Part shown: positions 21,166 to 31,100 of the stretch, in pieces | Numbering within the stretch: position 1 is the stretch's first letter | How the letters are laid out: the number at the start of each line of letters is the position of its first letter | Source: Steroidobacteraceae bacterium | GTDB taxonomy: Bacteria > Pseudomonadota > Gammaproteobacteria > Steroidobacterales > Steroidobacteraceae | Assembly (NCBI GenBank): GCA_019683695.1 | Contig: JADGHX010000012.1 | Coordinates: forward strand, 1-46,602 | Direction: 5' to 3' | DNA: 46,602 nucleotides | Translations under genes and position numbers: made by a program | Notes under the pieces: generated by a model | What the model was told of the DNA's origin: nothing | What the model saw: only the letters and a program-made list of their open reading frames with translations | Database searches by the model: none

Positions 21166-22424
21166 CGGTCCACTTCCCCGAACACGATGTCCTGCGTGCC
21201 GATGACAGCGACCACGTCCGCCAGCATGTGCCCGCGAACCATCTCATCCAGCGACGCGAGATGCGCAAAGCCGGGCGCCCGGCACTTCACGCGATACGGC
21301 TTGTTGGCGCCATCCGAGATCAGGTAGACGCCGAACTCGCCCTTCGGCGCCTCGACCGCGGCATAGGTCTCCCCGGCGGGCACGCAGTACCCTTCGGTGA
21401 AGAACTTGAAGTGATGGATGAGCGATTCCATGTCGCCCTTCATCTGCTCGCGGCGCGGCGGCCGCACCTTGCGGTCATCGATCATCACCGGGCCGGGATT
21501 GGCTTTCAGCCAATCCACGCACTGGCGCACGATGCGGTTCGACTGGCGCATCTCCTCCACGCGCACCAGATAGCGGTCGTAGCAGTCCCCGTTCACGCCG
21601 ACGGGGATGTCGAAATCCACCTGGTCGTACACCTCGTAGGGCTGCTTCTTGCGCAAGTCCCACGCGACGCCGGATCCGCGCAGCATGGGGCCGGAGAACC
21701 CGAGCTGCAGCGCGCGCTCCGGCGAGACGACGCCGATGTTCACCGTGCGCTGCTTCCAGATGCGGTTGTCGGTGAGCAGCGTCTCGTAGTCGTCGATGGA
21801 TTTCGGGAAGCGCTCGGTGAAGGCCTGGATGAAATCCAGCATCGTGCCCGAGCGCGCCTCGTTCAGCTTGTCCACCTCGGCCTTCGAGCGCCATTTCGAG
21901 GGCTGGTACTTCGGCATCGAGTCCGGCAGATCCCGATGCACGCCGCCGGGCCGGTAGTACGTGGCATGCATGCGCGTGCCGGACACGGCTTCGTACACGT
22001 CCATGAGCTCCTCGCGCTCCTTGAAGCACAGGAGGAACACGGTCATGGCGCCGATGTCGAGGCCGTGCGCACCGAGCCACATGAGGTGATTCAGGATGCG
22101 CGTGATCTCGTCGAACATCACGCGGATGTACTGCGCGCGCAGCGGCGGCTCGATGCCGAGCAGCCGCTCGATGGCCATGACGTACGCGTGCTCGTTGCAC
22201 ATCATGGACACGTAGTCGAGCCGGTCCATGTAGCCGATGGACTGGTTGTACGGCTTGGTCTCCGCGAGCTTCTCCGTGGCCCGGTGCAGCAGCCCGATGT
22301 GGGGATCGGCCTTCTGGATCACCTCGCCATCGAGCTCCAGCACCAGGCGCAGCACACCGTGCGCCGCCGGGTGCTGCGGGCCGAAGTTCATCGTGTAGTT
22401 GCGGATTTCGACGGGTTCGTTCAT
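21162..22424 (-). CDS. nuoD: NADH-quinone oxidoreductase subunit D
   Basis: This encodes 420 residues. It is the 49-kDa type subunit that forms the quinone site with NuoB. Conserved parts are [52 protein letters not shown]-like [17 protein letters not shown], and the C-terminal DIVFGEVDR. Both ends overlap neighbours by 4 nt (ATGA with nuoC, TTGA with nuoE). Confidence 0.97.
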   Translation of the reverse strand: MNEPVEIRNYTMNFGPQHPAAHGVLRLVLELDGEVIQKADPHIGLLHRATEKLAETKPYNQSIGYMDRLDYVSMMCNEHAYVMAIERLLGIEPPLRAQYIRVMFDEITRILNHLMWLGAHGLDIGAMTVFLLCFKEREELMDVYEAVSGTRMHATYYRPGGVHRDLPDSMPKYQPSKWRSKAEVDKLNEARSGTMLDFIQAFTERFPKSIDDYETLLTDNRIWKQRTVNIGVVSPERALQLGFSGPMLRGSGVAWDLRKKQPYEVYDQVDFDIPVGVNGDCYDRYLVRVEEMRQSNRIVRQCVDWLKANPGPVMIDDRKVRPPRREQMKGDMESLIHHFKFFTEGYCVPAGETYAAVEAPKGEFGVYLISDGANKPYRVKCRAPGFAHLASLDEMVRGHMLADVVAVIGTQDIVFGEVDR

Positions 22425-23224
22425 CGCGGGATATTCGGGTCGCGAAGGGCCGGCTCGTAACGATGATCCTCGCGGATCACCTTCGGCACGAGCACGCGCG
22501 GGACGATGTTCACGGGCTCATAGACCACGCGCTTCTTCTCGGGGTCGTAGCGCACTTCCACGTTGCCGGAGAGCGGGAAGTCCTTGCGGAACGGATGCCC
22601 CACGAAGCCGTAGTCCGTGAGAATGCGGCGCAGGTCGGGGTGGCCGCGGAACAGGATGCCGTACAGATCGAACGCCTCGCGCTCGAACCAGTTGGCCGAC
22701 GCCCACACGTCGACCACGGAATCGATCACGGGCTCGCCCGTTTCGTCCGTCTCGCAAAGACCGATGAGACGCACGCGCCAGTTGTGCGTGATCGAGAGCA
22801 ACTGATAGGCGACCACGAAGCGCGGACGCTTGGCGACCACCGCCTCGATGGCCGCCTGCTCCTGCATCGCGCCGAGCTCGGGACGCTCGCCCCGACCGCC
22901 CTCGCCTGCCTCATTGTCTTCCTGTACCGGCAGGATGCGTGCCACGCGGCCGCGGCTGAAGCCCGAGCGCGTGGCCGAATGCGTCTGCCACTCGTCGCGG
23001 CCGTAGACCAGATAGTCCACGCCGGCGATATCCATGAGCATCTCGAACTTGAGATCCGGCGCATCGCGCAGTGTGACACACACGTCGTGGAGCTGCGCGG
23101 CATCCACCTCGTACGCCAGCTCGTGACGCAGGGACGGCACGCGCCGCACGCGCCCGGCGAGCTGCGCGTCCACCTTCGCCGCAAGGCGCTCCATCCTGGC
23201 GGCCAGCGCTTCAACGTTTCTCAT
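22421..23224 (-). CDS. nuoC: NADH-quinone oxidoreductase subunit C
   Basis: This encodes 267 residues, the 30-kDa type subunit. The family signature [31 protein letters not shown] is near residues 185-215, with the [12 protein letters not shown] segment behind it. Between [12 protein letters not shown] and [13 protein letters not shown] there is a charged insert of about 35 residues ([16 protein letters not shown]), longer than in most relatives. NuoC and NuoD are separate here, whereas enterics fuse them. Confidence 0.95.
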   Translation of the reverse strand: MRNVEALAARMERLAAKVDAQLAGRVRRVPSLRHELAYEVDAAQLHDVCVTLRDAPDLKFEMLMDIAGVDYLVYGRDEWQTHSATRSGFSRGRVARILPVQEDNEAGEGGRGERPELGAMQEQAAIEAVVAKRPRFVVAYQLLSITHNWRVRLIGLCETDETGEPVIDSVVDVWASANWFEREAFDLYGILFRGHPDLRRILTDYGFVGHPFRKDFPLSGNVEVRYDPEKKRVVYEPVNIVPRVLVPKVIREDHRYEPALRDPNIPR

Positions 23225-23271
23225 GCGCGCTCAACTTTCGACACGGAACGACTACCCACTTGCATCGGCTT

Positions 23272-23763
23272 TCAGCGCGCGATCGTGCTCGTGCGCTCGA
23301 TCTTCTTCTGCAGCTGAATGATGCCGTACACGAGCGCTTCGGCCGTCGGCGGACAGCCCGGCACGTACACGTCGACGGGAACGATGCGATCGCAACCGCG
23401 AACCACGGCGTAGGAATAATGGTAGTAGCCGCCGCCATTCGCGCACGACCCCATCGAGATGACCCACCGAGGCTCGGCCATCTGGTCGTACACCTTGCGC
23501 AGCGCCGGCGCCATCTTGTTCACCAGCGTGCCGGCGACAATCATGACGTCCGACTGCCGCGGGCTCGGGCGGAACACCACGCCAAAGCGGTCGAGGTCAT
23601 AGCGGGACGCGCCCGCGTGCATCATCTCCACGGCACAGCACGCCAGCCCGAACGTCATGGGCCACAGCGAACCCGTGCGCGCCCAGTTGATGAGGTTGTC
23701 GACCTGGGTGGTGAGAAAGCCGCGTTCGGCGAAGCCTTCCGGCCCTTGCGCCTCTAGTCCCAC
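23272..23763 (-). CDS. nuoB: NADH-quinone oxidoreductase subunit B
   Basis: This encodes 163 residues from GTG 23763, which overlaps the end of nuoA by 10 nt and gives the normal NuoB N-terminus ([19 protein letters not shown]). The frame is open further upstream but only as antisense-like out-of-frame nuoA sequence. It binds the terminal cluster N2 through the tandem Cys42-Cys43 ([10 protein letters not shown]), Cys107 (GSCAN) and Cys137 (VPGCPP), and hands electrons to quinone. Confidence 0.95.
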   Translation of the reverse strand: MGLEAQGPEGFAERGFLTTQVDNLINWARTGSLWPMTFGLACCAVEMMHAGASRYDLDRFGVVFRPSPRQSDVMIVAGTLVNKMAPALRKVYDQMAEPRWVISMGSCANGGGYYHYSYAVVRGCDRIVPVDVYVPGCPPTAEALVYGIIQLQKKIERTSTIAR

Positions 23764-24122
23764 TCCAACGCCCCTTTCTTCCACTCGTAGATGAATCCGA
23801 CCACGAGAATGAGGAGGAAAAGGCCCATTGCAAGCAGGCCGAACACGCCGATCCGGTCGAGCGCTACCGCCCACGGAAACAGGAACGCGATCTCGAGATC
23901 GAACACGATGAACAGGATGGCCACGAGGTAGTACCGCACGTCGAACTTCATGCGGGTGTCTTCGTAGGCCTCGAAGCCGCACTCGTACGGCGAGATCTTT
24001 TCACGGTCCCCCGGGAACCGGGTGAAGACGCGGCCGAGACCGGTGCCGAGCAGGAGCAGGACTGCCGCCAGCCCCGTAGCCACGACGAGGAAGATGAGGA
24101 CGGGCAGATAATTCGCCAGCAT
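23754..24122 (-). CDS. nuoA: NADH-quinone oxidoreductase subunit A
   Basis: This encodes 122 residues from ATG 24122; a TTG two codons earlier (24128) is also in frame. It has three transmembrane helices, with the loop [43 protein letters not shown] split over the expected places, including the conserved ECG cysteine. It is the first gene of the 14-gene operon. Confidence 0.96.
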   Translation of the reverse strand: MLANYLPVLIFLVVATGLAAVLLLLGTGLGRVFTRFPGDREKISPYECGFEAYEDTRMKFDVRYYLVAILFIVFDLEIAFLFPWAVALDRIGVFGLLAMGLFLLILVVGFIYEWKKGALEWD

Positions 24123-24179
24123 GTTCAACCCACATTAAAAGGGGACAGTTCGCATCCGACGCGCGCTGCCCCCTGTGCG

Positions 24180-24223
24180 GAGCCCGGCCGTGCGCATTCC
24201 CCCTGCGCACCACCCCCGGGCTC
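24180..24223 (-). promoter_or_regulatory. Nested hairpin in the nuo leader
   Basis: An outer perfect 8-bp stem (24180-24187 with 24216-24223, GAGCCCGG/CCGGGCTC) encloses a perfect 7-bp inner stem (24190-24196 with 24204-24210, GTGCGCA/TGCGCAC). It lies between tRNA-Leu and nuoA, about 58 nt before the nuoA start. There is no T-run, so it is not a classic terminator. It could be a processing, stability or regulatory structure. Confidence 0.45.
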
Positions 24224-24261
24224 TCGGTGGGCGCGCATTCTACAAGACACGAGACAATAAG

Positions 24262-24346
24262 TGGTGCCGACGGGGAGATTCGAACTCCCACACCTTGCGG
24301 CGCTAGCCCCTCAAGCTAGTGTGTCTACCAATTCCACCACGTCGGC
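24262..24346 (-). tRNA. tRNA-Leu (anticodon GAG)
   Basis: On the minus strand the sequence folds as a class II tRNA. The acceptor GCCGACG pairs with the 3' CGTCGGC, then comes discriminator A and an encoded CCA (24262-24264). The D-arm has GTGGAATTGGTAGACAC, the anticodon stem CTAGC/GCTAG encloses the loop TTGAGGG (anticodon GAG), and there is a long variable arm and a TTCGAATC T-loop. It reads CUC/CUU leucine codons. Its place between secG and the following operon is the usual gammaproteobacterial one. Confidence 0.97.
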
Positions 24347-24372
24347 AACAAAACGTTGAATTCGCTCCGGGC

Positions 24373-24825
24373 TCAGGGCTGCGGCGCCGGCGTACCCCCT
24401 GCAGGTACATTGGCCGGTGCCGGCACATCCGCCGGCGCGGGCGTCGGCGACTGCGCGCCGCCTGGCGCTGGCGTGCCCGGCGCGGGTGCAGGCACGGCTG
24501 GCGTGCTCGCGTTACCCGTTGAGCCTGCGGGGGCCGGCGTTTCCGCGCCCGCCGCCGCCTGGTCCAGAATCGTCTTCGGCTGCTGCGCGGCCTGCTGATT
24601 GCCCATGTACGCCAGCGCGAGGCTGTTCAACATGAACACCGCGGCCAGGATCGCCGTGAACCGCGACAGCGCCGTGCGCGCACCCCGCGCACCGAAGACG
24701 GTGCCCGAAGCGCCTGCGCCGAAGCCCGCCCCCGCATCGGCACCCTTGCCCCGCTGCAACAGCACGAGGCCGACGATGCCGACCGAGACGAACACCTGAA
24801 CTGCCATCAGGACCATGCGAAGCAT
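24373..24825 (-). CDS. secG: Protein-export membrane protein SecG
   Basis: This encodes 150 residues from ATG 24825 (AAGG upstream). SecG is the small accessory subunit of the SecYEG translocon. Two transmembrane helices are visible (MVLMAVQVFVSVGIVGLVLLQ and ILAAVFMLNSLALAYMG), joined by the conserved GKGADAGAGFGAGASGTVFGARG loop region. The C-terminal 65 residues are an Ala/Pro/Gly tail with repeated PAP units, longer than in E. coli SecG (110 residues). It follows tpiA in the usual order. Confidence 0.95.
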   Translation of the reverse strand: MLRMVLMAVQVFVSVGIVGLVLLQRGKGADAGAGFGAGASGTVFGARGARTALSRFTAILAAVFMLNSLALAYMGNQQAAQQPKTILDQAAAGAETPAPAGSTGNASTPAVPAPAPGTPAPGGAQSPTPAPADVPAPANVPAGGTPAPQP

Positions 24826-24918
24826 GTTCAAACCTTCTTCGGGCACGGCTGCACCACCGGCGCCCGGCCCTCAAACACTGCACGTGCGTTCATCGCCCGC
24901 ACTGACACTCGCATTCCG

Positions 24919-25677
24919 TCACTGGGTCCCGGCCGCGGCCAGGATCGCGAGGAACTCGTCCGCCTTCAGCGAGGCACCGCCGATGAGCCCCCCGTCCACG
25001 TCGGGCATGGCGAACAGCTCCGCCGCGTTGCCGGCCTTGACACTGCCGCCGTAGAGGATGCGTGTTTCGGCCGCAATCTTATCACTGCGCGCGCCCAGCC
25101 GCGCGCGAATGAACGCATGAACTTGCTGAGCCTGCTCCGGCGTGGCGTTCCGCCCCGTGCCGATGGCCCACACGGGCTCGTACGCGATGACCGCATTCGC
25201 GAACGCATCCACCCCCGACAGCGCCAGCACTGCATCGAGCTGGCGCGCGATGACTTCCTCGGTGCGATCGGCTTCACGGTCGGCGAGCTGCTCACCCACA
25301 CAGAGGATCGGAACCAGCGACTTCGACTGTGCCGCCGCGAATTTGCGAGCCACCAGCTGGTCGCTTTCGCGATAGATCAGCCGACGCTCGGAATGGCCGA
25401 CGATGACGTACTCGCAGCCCACGTCCTTCAGCATCGCGGCCGAGACCTCGCCCGTGAAGGCGCCCTGCGCTTCGGCGCACACGTCCTGCGCGCCGAGCTC
25501 GATGGAGGAGCCGCGCAGCAGGCGGGCACATTCCTGCAGGTAGACGAACGGCGGACACACGATGCACGCGGCCACGGCCTTCGCCGGAAACTGCGCCGTG
25601 AGCTCTTCGATCAGGCGGCCGTTTTCGGCACGTGATCCGTGCAGCTTCCAGTTTCCGGCAACGATGGGGCGGCGCAT
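24919..25677 (-). CDS. tpiA: Triosephosphate isomerase
   Basis: This encodes 252 residues. It interconverts dihydroxyacetone phosphate and glyceraldehyde 3-phosphate in glycolysis and gluconeogenesis. Catalytic residues are in place: Lys11 (AGNWKLHG, where many relatives have NWKMN), His95 (VIVGHSERR) and Glu167 (AYEPVWAIGTG). The phosphate loop ILYGGSV and GLIGGASL are also visible. It is the first gene of the tpiA-secG-tRNA-nuo direction, and upstream lies the repeat-filled gap. Confidence 0.97.
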   Translation of the reverse strand: MRRPIVAGNWKLHGSRAENGRLIEELTAQFPAKAVAACIVCPPFVYLQECARLLRGSSIELGAQDVCAEAQGAFTGEVSAAMLKDVGCEYVIVGHSERRLIYRESDQLVARKFAAAQSKSLVPILCVGEQLADREADRTEEVIARQLDAVLALSGVDAFANAVIAYEPVWAIGTGRNATPEQAQQVHAFIRARLGARSDKIAAETRILYGGSVKAGNAAELFAMPDVDGGLIGGASLKADEFLAILAAAGTQ

Positions 25678-25899
25678 GGGCCCGTCCTCGACAAGTGTTC
25701 ACGGGGGCGCACCCGGGGGTGCGGCCAAGGGCGCGCGATGATAGACAGGGCCCCTCGCCTGCGCAACCCACGGATCGCAGAAAAGATTTTTTCCCTGCGG
25801 CGCAGATTTGCCCGGCGCACGCGCGGCACGTCCGGCGCTGCGGAGCGTCGCGCTGTCGGGTGCTCCATGCGCGCCCGCGCGGAAGAGGCCCTTCAGGGT

Positions 25900-25986
25900 C
25901 GTGCTGGCGCGATGGGCCGTGCCGGCAAGCGGAGGCGCGTGCAAAAGAGTTCTCGGCCGCCTGCTCGGGTGCGATTCGAAAATCGC
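25900..25986. repeat. Direct repeat pair, copy A (87 bp)
   Basis: This is about 94% identical to 26007-26093 (5 mismatches by eye), 107 bp away. It begins CGTGCTGGCGCGATGGGCC and includes AGTTCTCGGCCGCCTGCTC. A 20-bp spacer separates the copies. Confidence 0.85.
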
Positions 25987-26006
25987 TGGGGCCGGTGATG
26001 TGGGCG

Positions 26007-26093
26007 CGTGCTGGCGCGATGGGCCGTGCCGGCAAGCGGAGACGCGTGCAAGAGAGTTCTCGGCCGCCTGCTCGGGCGCGTTTCGAAGATCGC
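26007..26093. repeat. Direct repeat pair, copy B (87 bp)
   Basis: This is the second copy of the element at 25900-25986. Mismatches are scattered single bases, which suggests a duplication that has started to diverge. Confidence 0.85.
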
Positions 26094-26233
26094 CGCAGAC
26101 GGCGATTTTCGGCGGTCCCGGCCTCCCCGCTACGCCGCGCCACATGCGCGCGTACCAAGAATTCGTGCAGAGGTGCGCGGAGCTTGACGCGGGGAACGTG
26201 GCGCCCGAGACGGCCGCCGACGGCCCCATGTTG

Positions 26234-26412
26234 CACGCACCTTCGCTCGATGATGGGTCTGTGCAGCGCGAGCGCGTGTTGAGTCACGCCTTCGCTTGCT
26301 GATGCGGGTGTGCGGCGGGCGCGCTTCTGATCTTCGGGTGCATGCCTCTGCTCGTTGACCGCCCGTGCGGCGCGCGTGGGTCGAGTGCACGCGTCTGCTC
26401 GCTGATGAGCGC
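26234..26412. repeat. Four degenerate repeats of about 50 bp
   Basis: Copies begin near 26234, 26285, 26341 and 26388. Each starts with a CACGC-TTCGCT-GCTGATG-like block, often followed by GTGCGGCG. Spacings are 51, 56 and 47 bp. Identity is low, so this is a tentative call. Confidence 0.4.
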
Positions 26413-26556
26413 CTCAGTTTGCCAATGCGCAAGTCGTCGCAGCCTGGGGCGACGCGCGTCGGCTTTGGTGGTGACTGCGCGCTGATCGGCGCGCGTGGAT
26501 GCGTGCGGTCGGAGCCGGTGGAGATGGTGTTGGGCGCTCGGTGTGCGCGCAGCTGT

Positions 26557-26589
26557 GAAAGAAAGGGCCGGCGACGTGAGGCGCCGGCC
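26557..26589 (-). terminator. Rho-independent-like terminator of the DUF8021-like gene
   Basis: A perfect 8-bp GC stem (GGCCGGCG/CGCCGGCC, 26566-26573 with 26582-26589, 8-base loop) begins 20 bp after the gene's stop. On the minus strand it is followed by a pyrimidine run CTTTCTTTC. Confidence 0.7.
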
Positions 26590-26608
26590 GCGAGGGCTGA
26601 CGGGGAAA

Positions 26609-27577
26609 CTACTCCCAGCCGCTCGGCGAGTTGTACGGCGCCATGAAACCGATGGCCTCGATCTCATGGATCTGGCCGCCCCAGATCTTGTAGACGTGCA
26701 GCGCCGGCAGGTCGAAGGGGTTGAAGTTCATCGTCGACACCTCGCGCGAGGGGTCGTTCAGAATCCGGTATTCCTTCTGCTTCATGTCATGCCGGAAGTG
26801 CGAGAAGCCGACCGCAAGCCCGGTGAGCTCGTCCGCGATCGTCACGCGACGATTGTCGATGGTCGTGATGTAGGCCATCGCCTGTGAATCGAGCTGGCTC
26901 TTGCAATCGTGCATCCCGACGAGGCTCGGCGGCCGCTGCGGGCCGCCGGGGATGCCCGCTCCCCCCACCGCTCCGCCATTCGGCGCAGTGCGCATGCCGT
27001 TCTCGCGCCGCTCGCAATCGGGCGCGAAGGGCGCGAGCGAGCCGTTGTTCAGATCGAGCGCGTCATAGTAGGACTTCGCGATGTGCAGGAGCCGCCCGCG
27101 CGAGTCGCGGTACTCATACGGCACTTCCATCAGCATCGCCGGGCGCACCTTCTGCAGGTTCGGGAGGCTCTGTTCGCGAGGCACGGCGATCAGGTGCTCG
27201 GCTTCGGTGATCTTGCCGTTCACCACCTTCAGCCTGAAGCCGACCTCTGCCGGCTTGCCATCGGACTGCATCATGAGAATGCCGCCCACCTGCTGCGACA
27301 CCGTGTCCGGCACCACGATCTTGAACTCCGTCGGGCCGCCCGTGGTGGTCTTCCACAACCCCTCGCCCGGCGCGATGCGCTTCGCGTTCTCGACCGTCTT
27401 GATATCGGAGGCCAGCGGCACCTTGCGCGGGTCGTGCGCGACCAGCGCCGCGAAGTAGTCGTCCGCCAGCTTGATGAGCGCGGCGCGGTCGAGCGACTTC
27501 TCGCCGCTCGCCGACGCCACACCCGACAGGGCCACCAGCACCGCGGCACCGAGCCATGCGGTCCGTTTGCGATTCAT
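26609..27577 (-). CDS. Secreted DUF8021-like protein
   Basis: This encodes 322 residues from ATG 27577, with GGGGAG upstream. A Sec signal peptide covers residues 1-24 (ending SGVASAS). The N-terminal part (YFAALVAHDPRKVPLA, GEGLWKTTTGG, VPDTVSQQVGGILMM, FRLKVVNGKITEAEHLI) resembles the DUF8021/NTF2-like pattern seen in exported proteins of sphingomonads and steroid-degrading gammaproteobacteria. The C-terminal half (LPALHVYKIWGGQIHEIEAIGFMAPYNSPSGW in pieces) repeats the same kind of ending. Function is unknown. It is divergent from a TonB-dependent receptor, so a role with the receptor's substrate is plausible but unproven. Confidence 0.75.
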   Translation of the reverse strand: MNRKRTAWLGAAVLVALSGVASASGEKSLDRAALIKLADDYFAALVAHDPRKVPLASDIKTVENAKRIAPGEGLWKTTTGGPTEFKIVVPDTVSQQVGGILMMQSDGKPAEVGFRLKVVNGKITEAEHLIAVPREQSLPNLQKVRPAMLMEVPYEYRDSRGRLLHIAKSYYDALDLNNGSLAPFAPDCERRENGMRTAPNGGAVGGAGIPGGPQRPPSLVGMHDCKSQLDSQAMAYITTIDNRRVTIADELTGLAVGFSHFRHDMKQKEYRILNDPSREVSTMNFNPFDLPALHVYKIWGGQIHEIEAIGFMAPYNSPSGWE

Positions 27578-28126
27578 GCGAATTGCTCCCCTCGTGAGTG
27601 TGGATATTCGATGTTCTCCACCGGCCGAGGATACAGGTCATGCGCTCGCATGCGAGCCAAGCGCACCCTGCGTCCGCCACACAGCGCAAGCGTGCGTATC
27701 CGTGCCGCTACCCAGGCGCAACACTCGCCGCGCGAATGCAAACACGATGACCGCACACACCGCCGTGTGCCCGCCGCGCAGCGAACACACCCCGGGGTGA
27801 ATTGGCCTGCGACGCGTCACTTGCGCGAGAGTCAAGCGCAATAACAGCAGCACCAAGCCAGAACGCAGGGGGACTCAGGCGTGCTTGAAAACCGTGCAGG
27901 TGCTGCGCGGTGCGCCTCGCTTTCTGCGCTTGCGTGCTGCGCCGAGTAGCGGAGGTCTCATGAGCTGATCGACCCACGACAGTTCACCGCCGAGCCGCGG
28001 CAACGGCCGGGCGACCCGGCGCGAACCTCAAACCCGTGAGCAGACGCCAGCGCATGAGGAGACATGCGTGCTCTCGCGGGCTGCAAGCCATTCACCCAGT
28101 GCCAACACTCAATCAGGAGGGGGGCT
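27578..28126. other. Divergent intergenic region, 549 bp
   Basis: This lies between two genes that point away from each other and must hold both promoters. I see a perfect 14-bp palindrome at 27644-27657 (GCTCGCA followed by its complement) and a short inverted repeat around the GCACAC/GTGTGC pair near 27750-27770. Neither has a known regulator. No gene is supported here. Confidence 0.5.
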
Positions 28127-31100
28127 ATGAAGATTGCAGCAGGTTCTCATCAGCACCGTACGCAGCTCATTCGGGCGGCGGTCGGGCTGGCGCTCGCAAC
28201 GTGCGCCACGAGCCCGACGCTCGCGCAGGAGAGCCCGGAACGGAACGCACAGGACGAGGCGCTCAACGAGGTGGTGATCACGGGATCGCGCATCGTGCGT
28301 CGGGATTACGAGTCGCAGAGTCCGATCGTCACCGTCGGGACCGAAACGCTCGAAAGCCGCTCCAGCACGGGCATCGAAGCGGCCCTCAATCAGCTCCCGC
28401 AGTTCACGGTCGCCGCCAACGCGCAGGCGAACAGCCAGGCGTCGACGCCCTTCCCCTCCCCCACGGCCACACCCGGTGCGGCCACCATCAACCTCCGCAA
28501 TCTCGGCACCAACCGCAACCTGGTGCTCGTGGACGGCCGTCGCGTGCAGCCGATCAACGGCAGTCTGGCGGTGGACCTCAACACGATTCCGAGCGCAGTG
28601 ATCCAGAACGTCGAGGTCATCTCGGGTGGCGCAGCGGCGGTCTATGGCGCTGACGCCATCTCCGGCGTGGTGAACCTGATCACCCGGAAGAACTTCCAGG
28701 GTGCGCAGTTTGACGCCTCGTACGGCGTGACCCAGGAAGGCGACGGTCAGGAGTACCAGCTGAGCGCCGTGTTCGGCACGAACTACGCCAACGACCAGGG
28801 CAACGTGATGTTCGGGGCCAGCTATTCCGATCGCGGCCAGATCCGCGGCAAGGATCGCGCGTGGGTGCGGGCCGGGTGGCTCGATCCCGGTACCCAGAGC
28901 GGCGGCACCGTGCCGGGCGGCTCGGGTCTCAGTGCGTGGAACTGCGGGCTCACGTGCCCGAGATCCGTGTTCCCCTTGAGCGCCGGGAGCATCTACGTCA
29001 TCGATCAGAACGGCAAGGTGTTCGATCCCGCCGATCCGTTGAACCCTGCGCATCCCTATACGGGGCCGATGGGCTACGACGCGGGCTACAAGATCAATCC
29101 GAACGGCGACCTCGCCTTCTTCGACAAGGACAACAGCAACATTTCCGTGCCGCTCGAGCGCTACTCACTCTTCGCCTCGACACGCTACAACTTCAACGAC
29201 CACGTGCAGATGTTCACCGAGGCGCGCTTCACGGAGAACTTCAGCATCGCCTACGGCGCCCACGTGGGCCTGTTCAACATCTGGGCGATCCAGGTGCCCT
29301 ACAACGCCGACTATGACGACCCGGCCTCGCCCACGTTCGGCCAGGGACCGGCAGGCTTTGCGCATCATCCGGTGCCTGCAGAGCTGGCGGCGCTGCTGAA
29401 CAGCCGCAACATTCCCGATCCCCGGCACACGCCCTGGCAGTACGAGGGTGGCGTCGATTGGTTGCCGGCCTACAGCACCGAGACCACGAACAATGTGTAC
29501 CAGCTGATCGGCGGCTTCCGCGGCAATGTCCCGTTCAAGGACTGGACCTGGGAGGTCTACGGCTCGCACGGCAAGACCTCGCAGAACGCGCATCTGCCGG
29601 AGAGCTTCCTGGCCCACGATCGCGTGAAGACGCTGTTCGAGGCCGACTACTACGGCAGGAACTGGCAGAACCCGAACACACTGGCCGTCGCGGGCAGCTG
29701 CACCAGCGGCCTGCCGATCTTCAATCCGGATGGCTCTGTGAACAACACGCCCTCCGTCTCGCAGGATTGTGCCGACTTCGTCACCCTGCGCATGAACAAC
29801 ATCACCTCGATCGCACAGGATGTGATCGAGGCAAACGTGCAAGGCAGTCTCTTCAACATCTGGGGCGGCCCGCTGCAGTTCGCGGCCGGCACGACGTATC
29901 GCGCCGAGCAGTACCAGTTCACGCCGGACGCTGCCTACAACGCGAACCAGAACAACGCAAACGTCGTCAACAACATCGCGCTCCCGCTCGGCGTGCGAGG
30001 CACCACGTCCGTGAAGGAAGTGTATGTTGAGTTTGCGATCCCGCTGCTCGCGGACCTGCCGCTCGTCAAGAAGCTCGAGCTCAATCCGGGCTATCGTTTC
30101 TCCGACTACAACACCAGTGGCACGGTCTCGACCTGGAAGGCCACGGCGGACTGGCGGGTGACGGACTGGGTGGGTTTCCGCGGGGGATTCCAGCGCGCGA
30201 ACCGCGCTCCGAATGTCGTCGAGCTCTTCTCGCCCACCGGGGCCACCTCCATCGACTTCAACGCCGTGGATGCCTGCGGCAACTGGACGGGCGTGACACC
30301 CAGCTGGGGCAATAGCCCGGAGAATCCGAACCGCCTGAACCTGCAGATCCTGTGTCAGTACCTGATGATGCGCGACGGTGCGCCAGCGAGTCTGTACGTG
30401 CCCGGGGAGGACAGCGCCAACAATTACGCCTTCAATGTGTTCGGGCAGACCAATGCGTTCCCGTTCTCGCTCGCCGTGCAGGGCGGCAACCCGAACCTCG
30501 AATCGGAAAAGGCCGACACCTACACCATCGGTGTGGTGATCCGCTCGCCGTTCGAGGCCGAGGCGCTGCGGCGGCTCACGTTCTCGGTCGACTACTACAA
30601 CATCGACATCGAGGGCGCGATCGACATTCCGAGCCATCTCACGGTGTATCAGCAGTGTCTGGATGCCCAGTACAACAGCCTCATCGGTGATGCACCGGGC
30701 TCTCACACCGGCGAGGAACTGGCCGCAAACAATCCGTACTGTCAGCTGATCGATCGCGAGTACCTGCCGGCTCAGGGCTCCGTGTATGGAGCGGATCGGA
30801 AGTTCAAGGCGCAGTACGTGAACCTCGGTGGCATCCGCACCAAGGGTGTCGATGTGCAGCTCGACTGGGCCAGCCCCCTCTCCGGAATCGGCTTGTCATT
30901 CCTTCCCGGCACGCTGAGCGCCAACCTCCAGTACACCCACCTCAACAGCTGGGCCGAGTCGCCGTTCCCGGGCGCCGCGTTCGTCGAGAACAAGGGCACC
31001 GGCGTCAACTTCGAATACCGCGTGTTCGCAACACTCGGCTACAGCAACGGGCCGTACTCCATGGGATTGCGCTGGCAGTACTGGCCGGGGCTCGATCCGG

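Larger units (their letters stand above)
25678..26608. other. 931-bp gene-free stretch with repeats
   Basis: No reading frame here resembles a protein. The longest (25808-26302, plus strand) is crossed by a direct repeat whose 107-bp offset is not a multiple of 3, so the two copies would be read in different frames. The stretch contains the direct repeat pair and the four degenerate repeats listed separately, plus a terminator at the right end. The promoter of tpiA should lie at its left edge, but no clear boxes were found. Confidence 0.65.

Noticed and set aside
25808-26302. A 164-codon plus-strand frame in the repeat region
   Set aside because: It crosses two copies of a direct repeat in different reading frames and has no recognisable domain or ribosome binding site.
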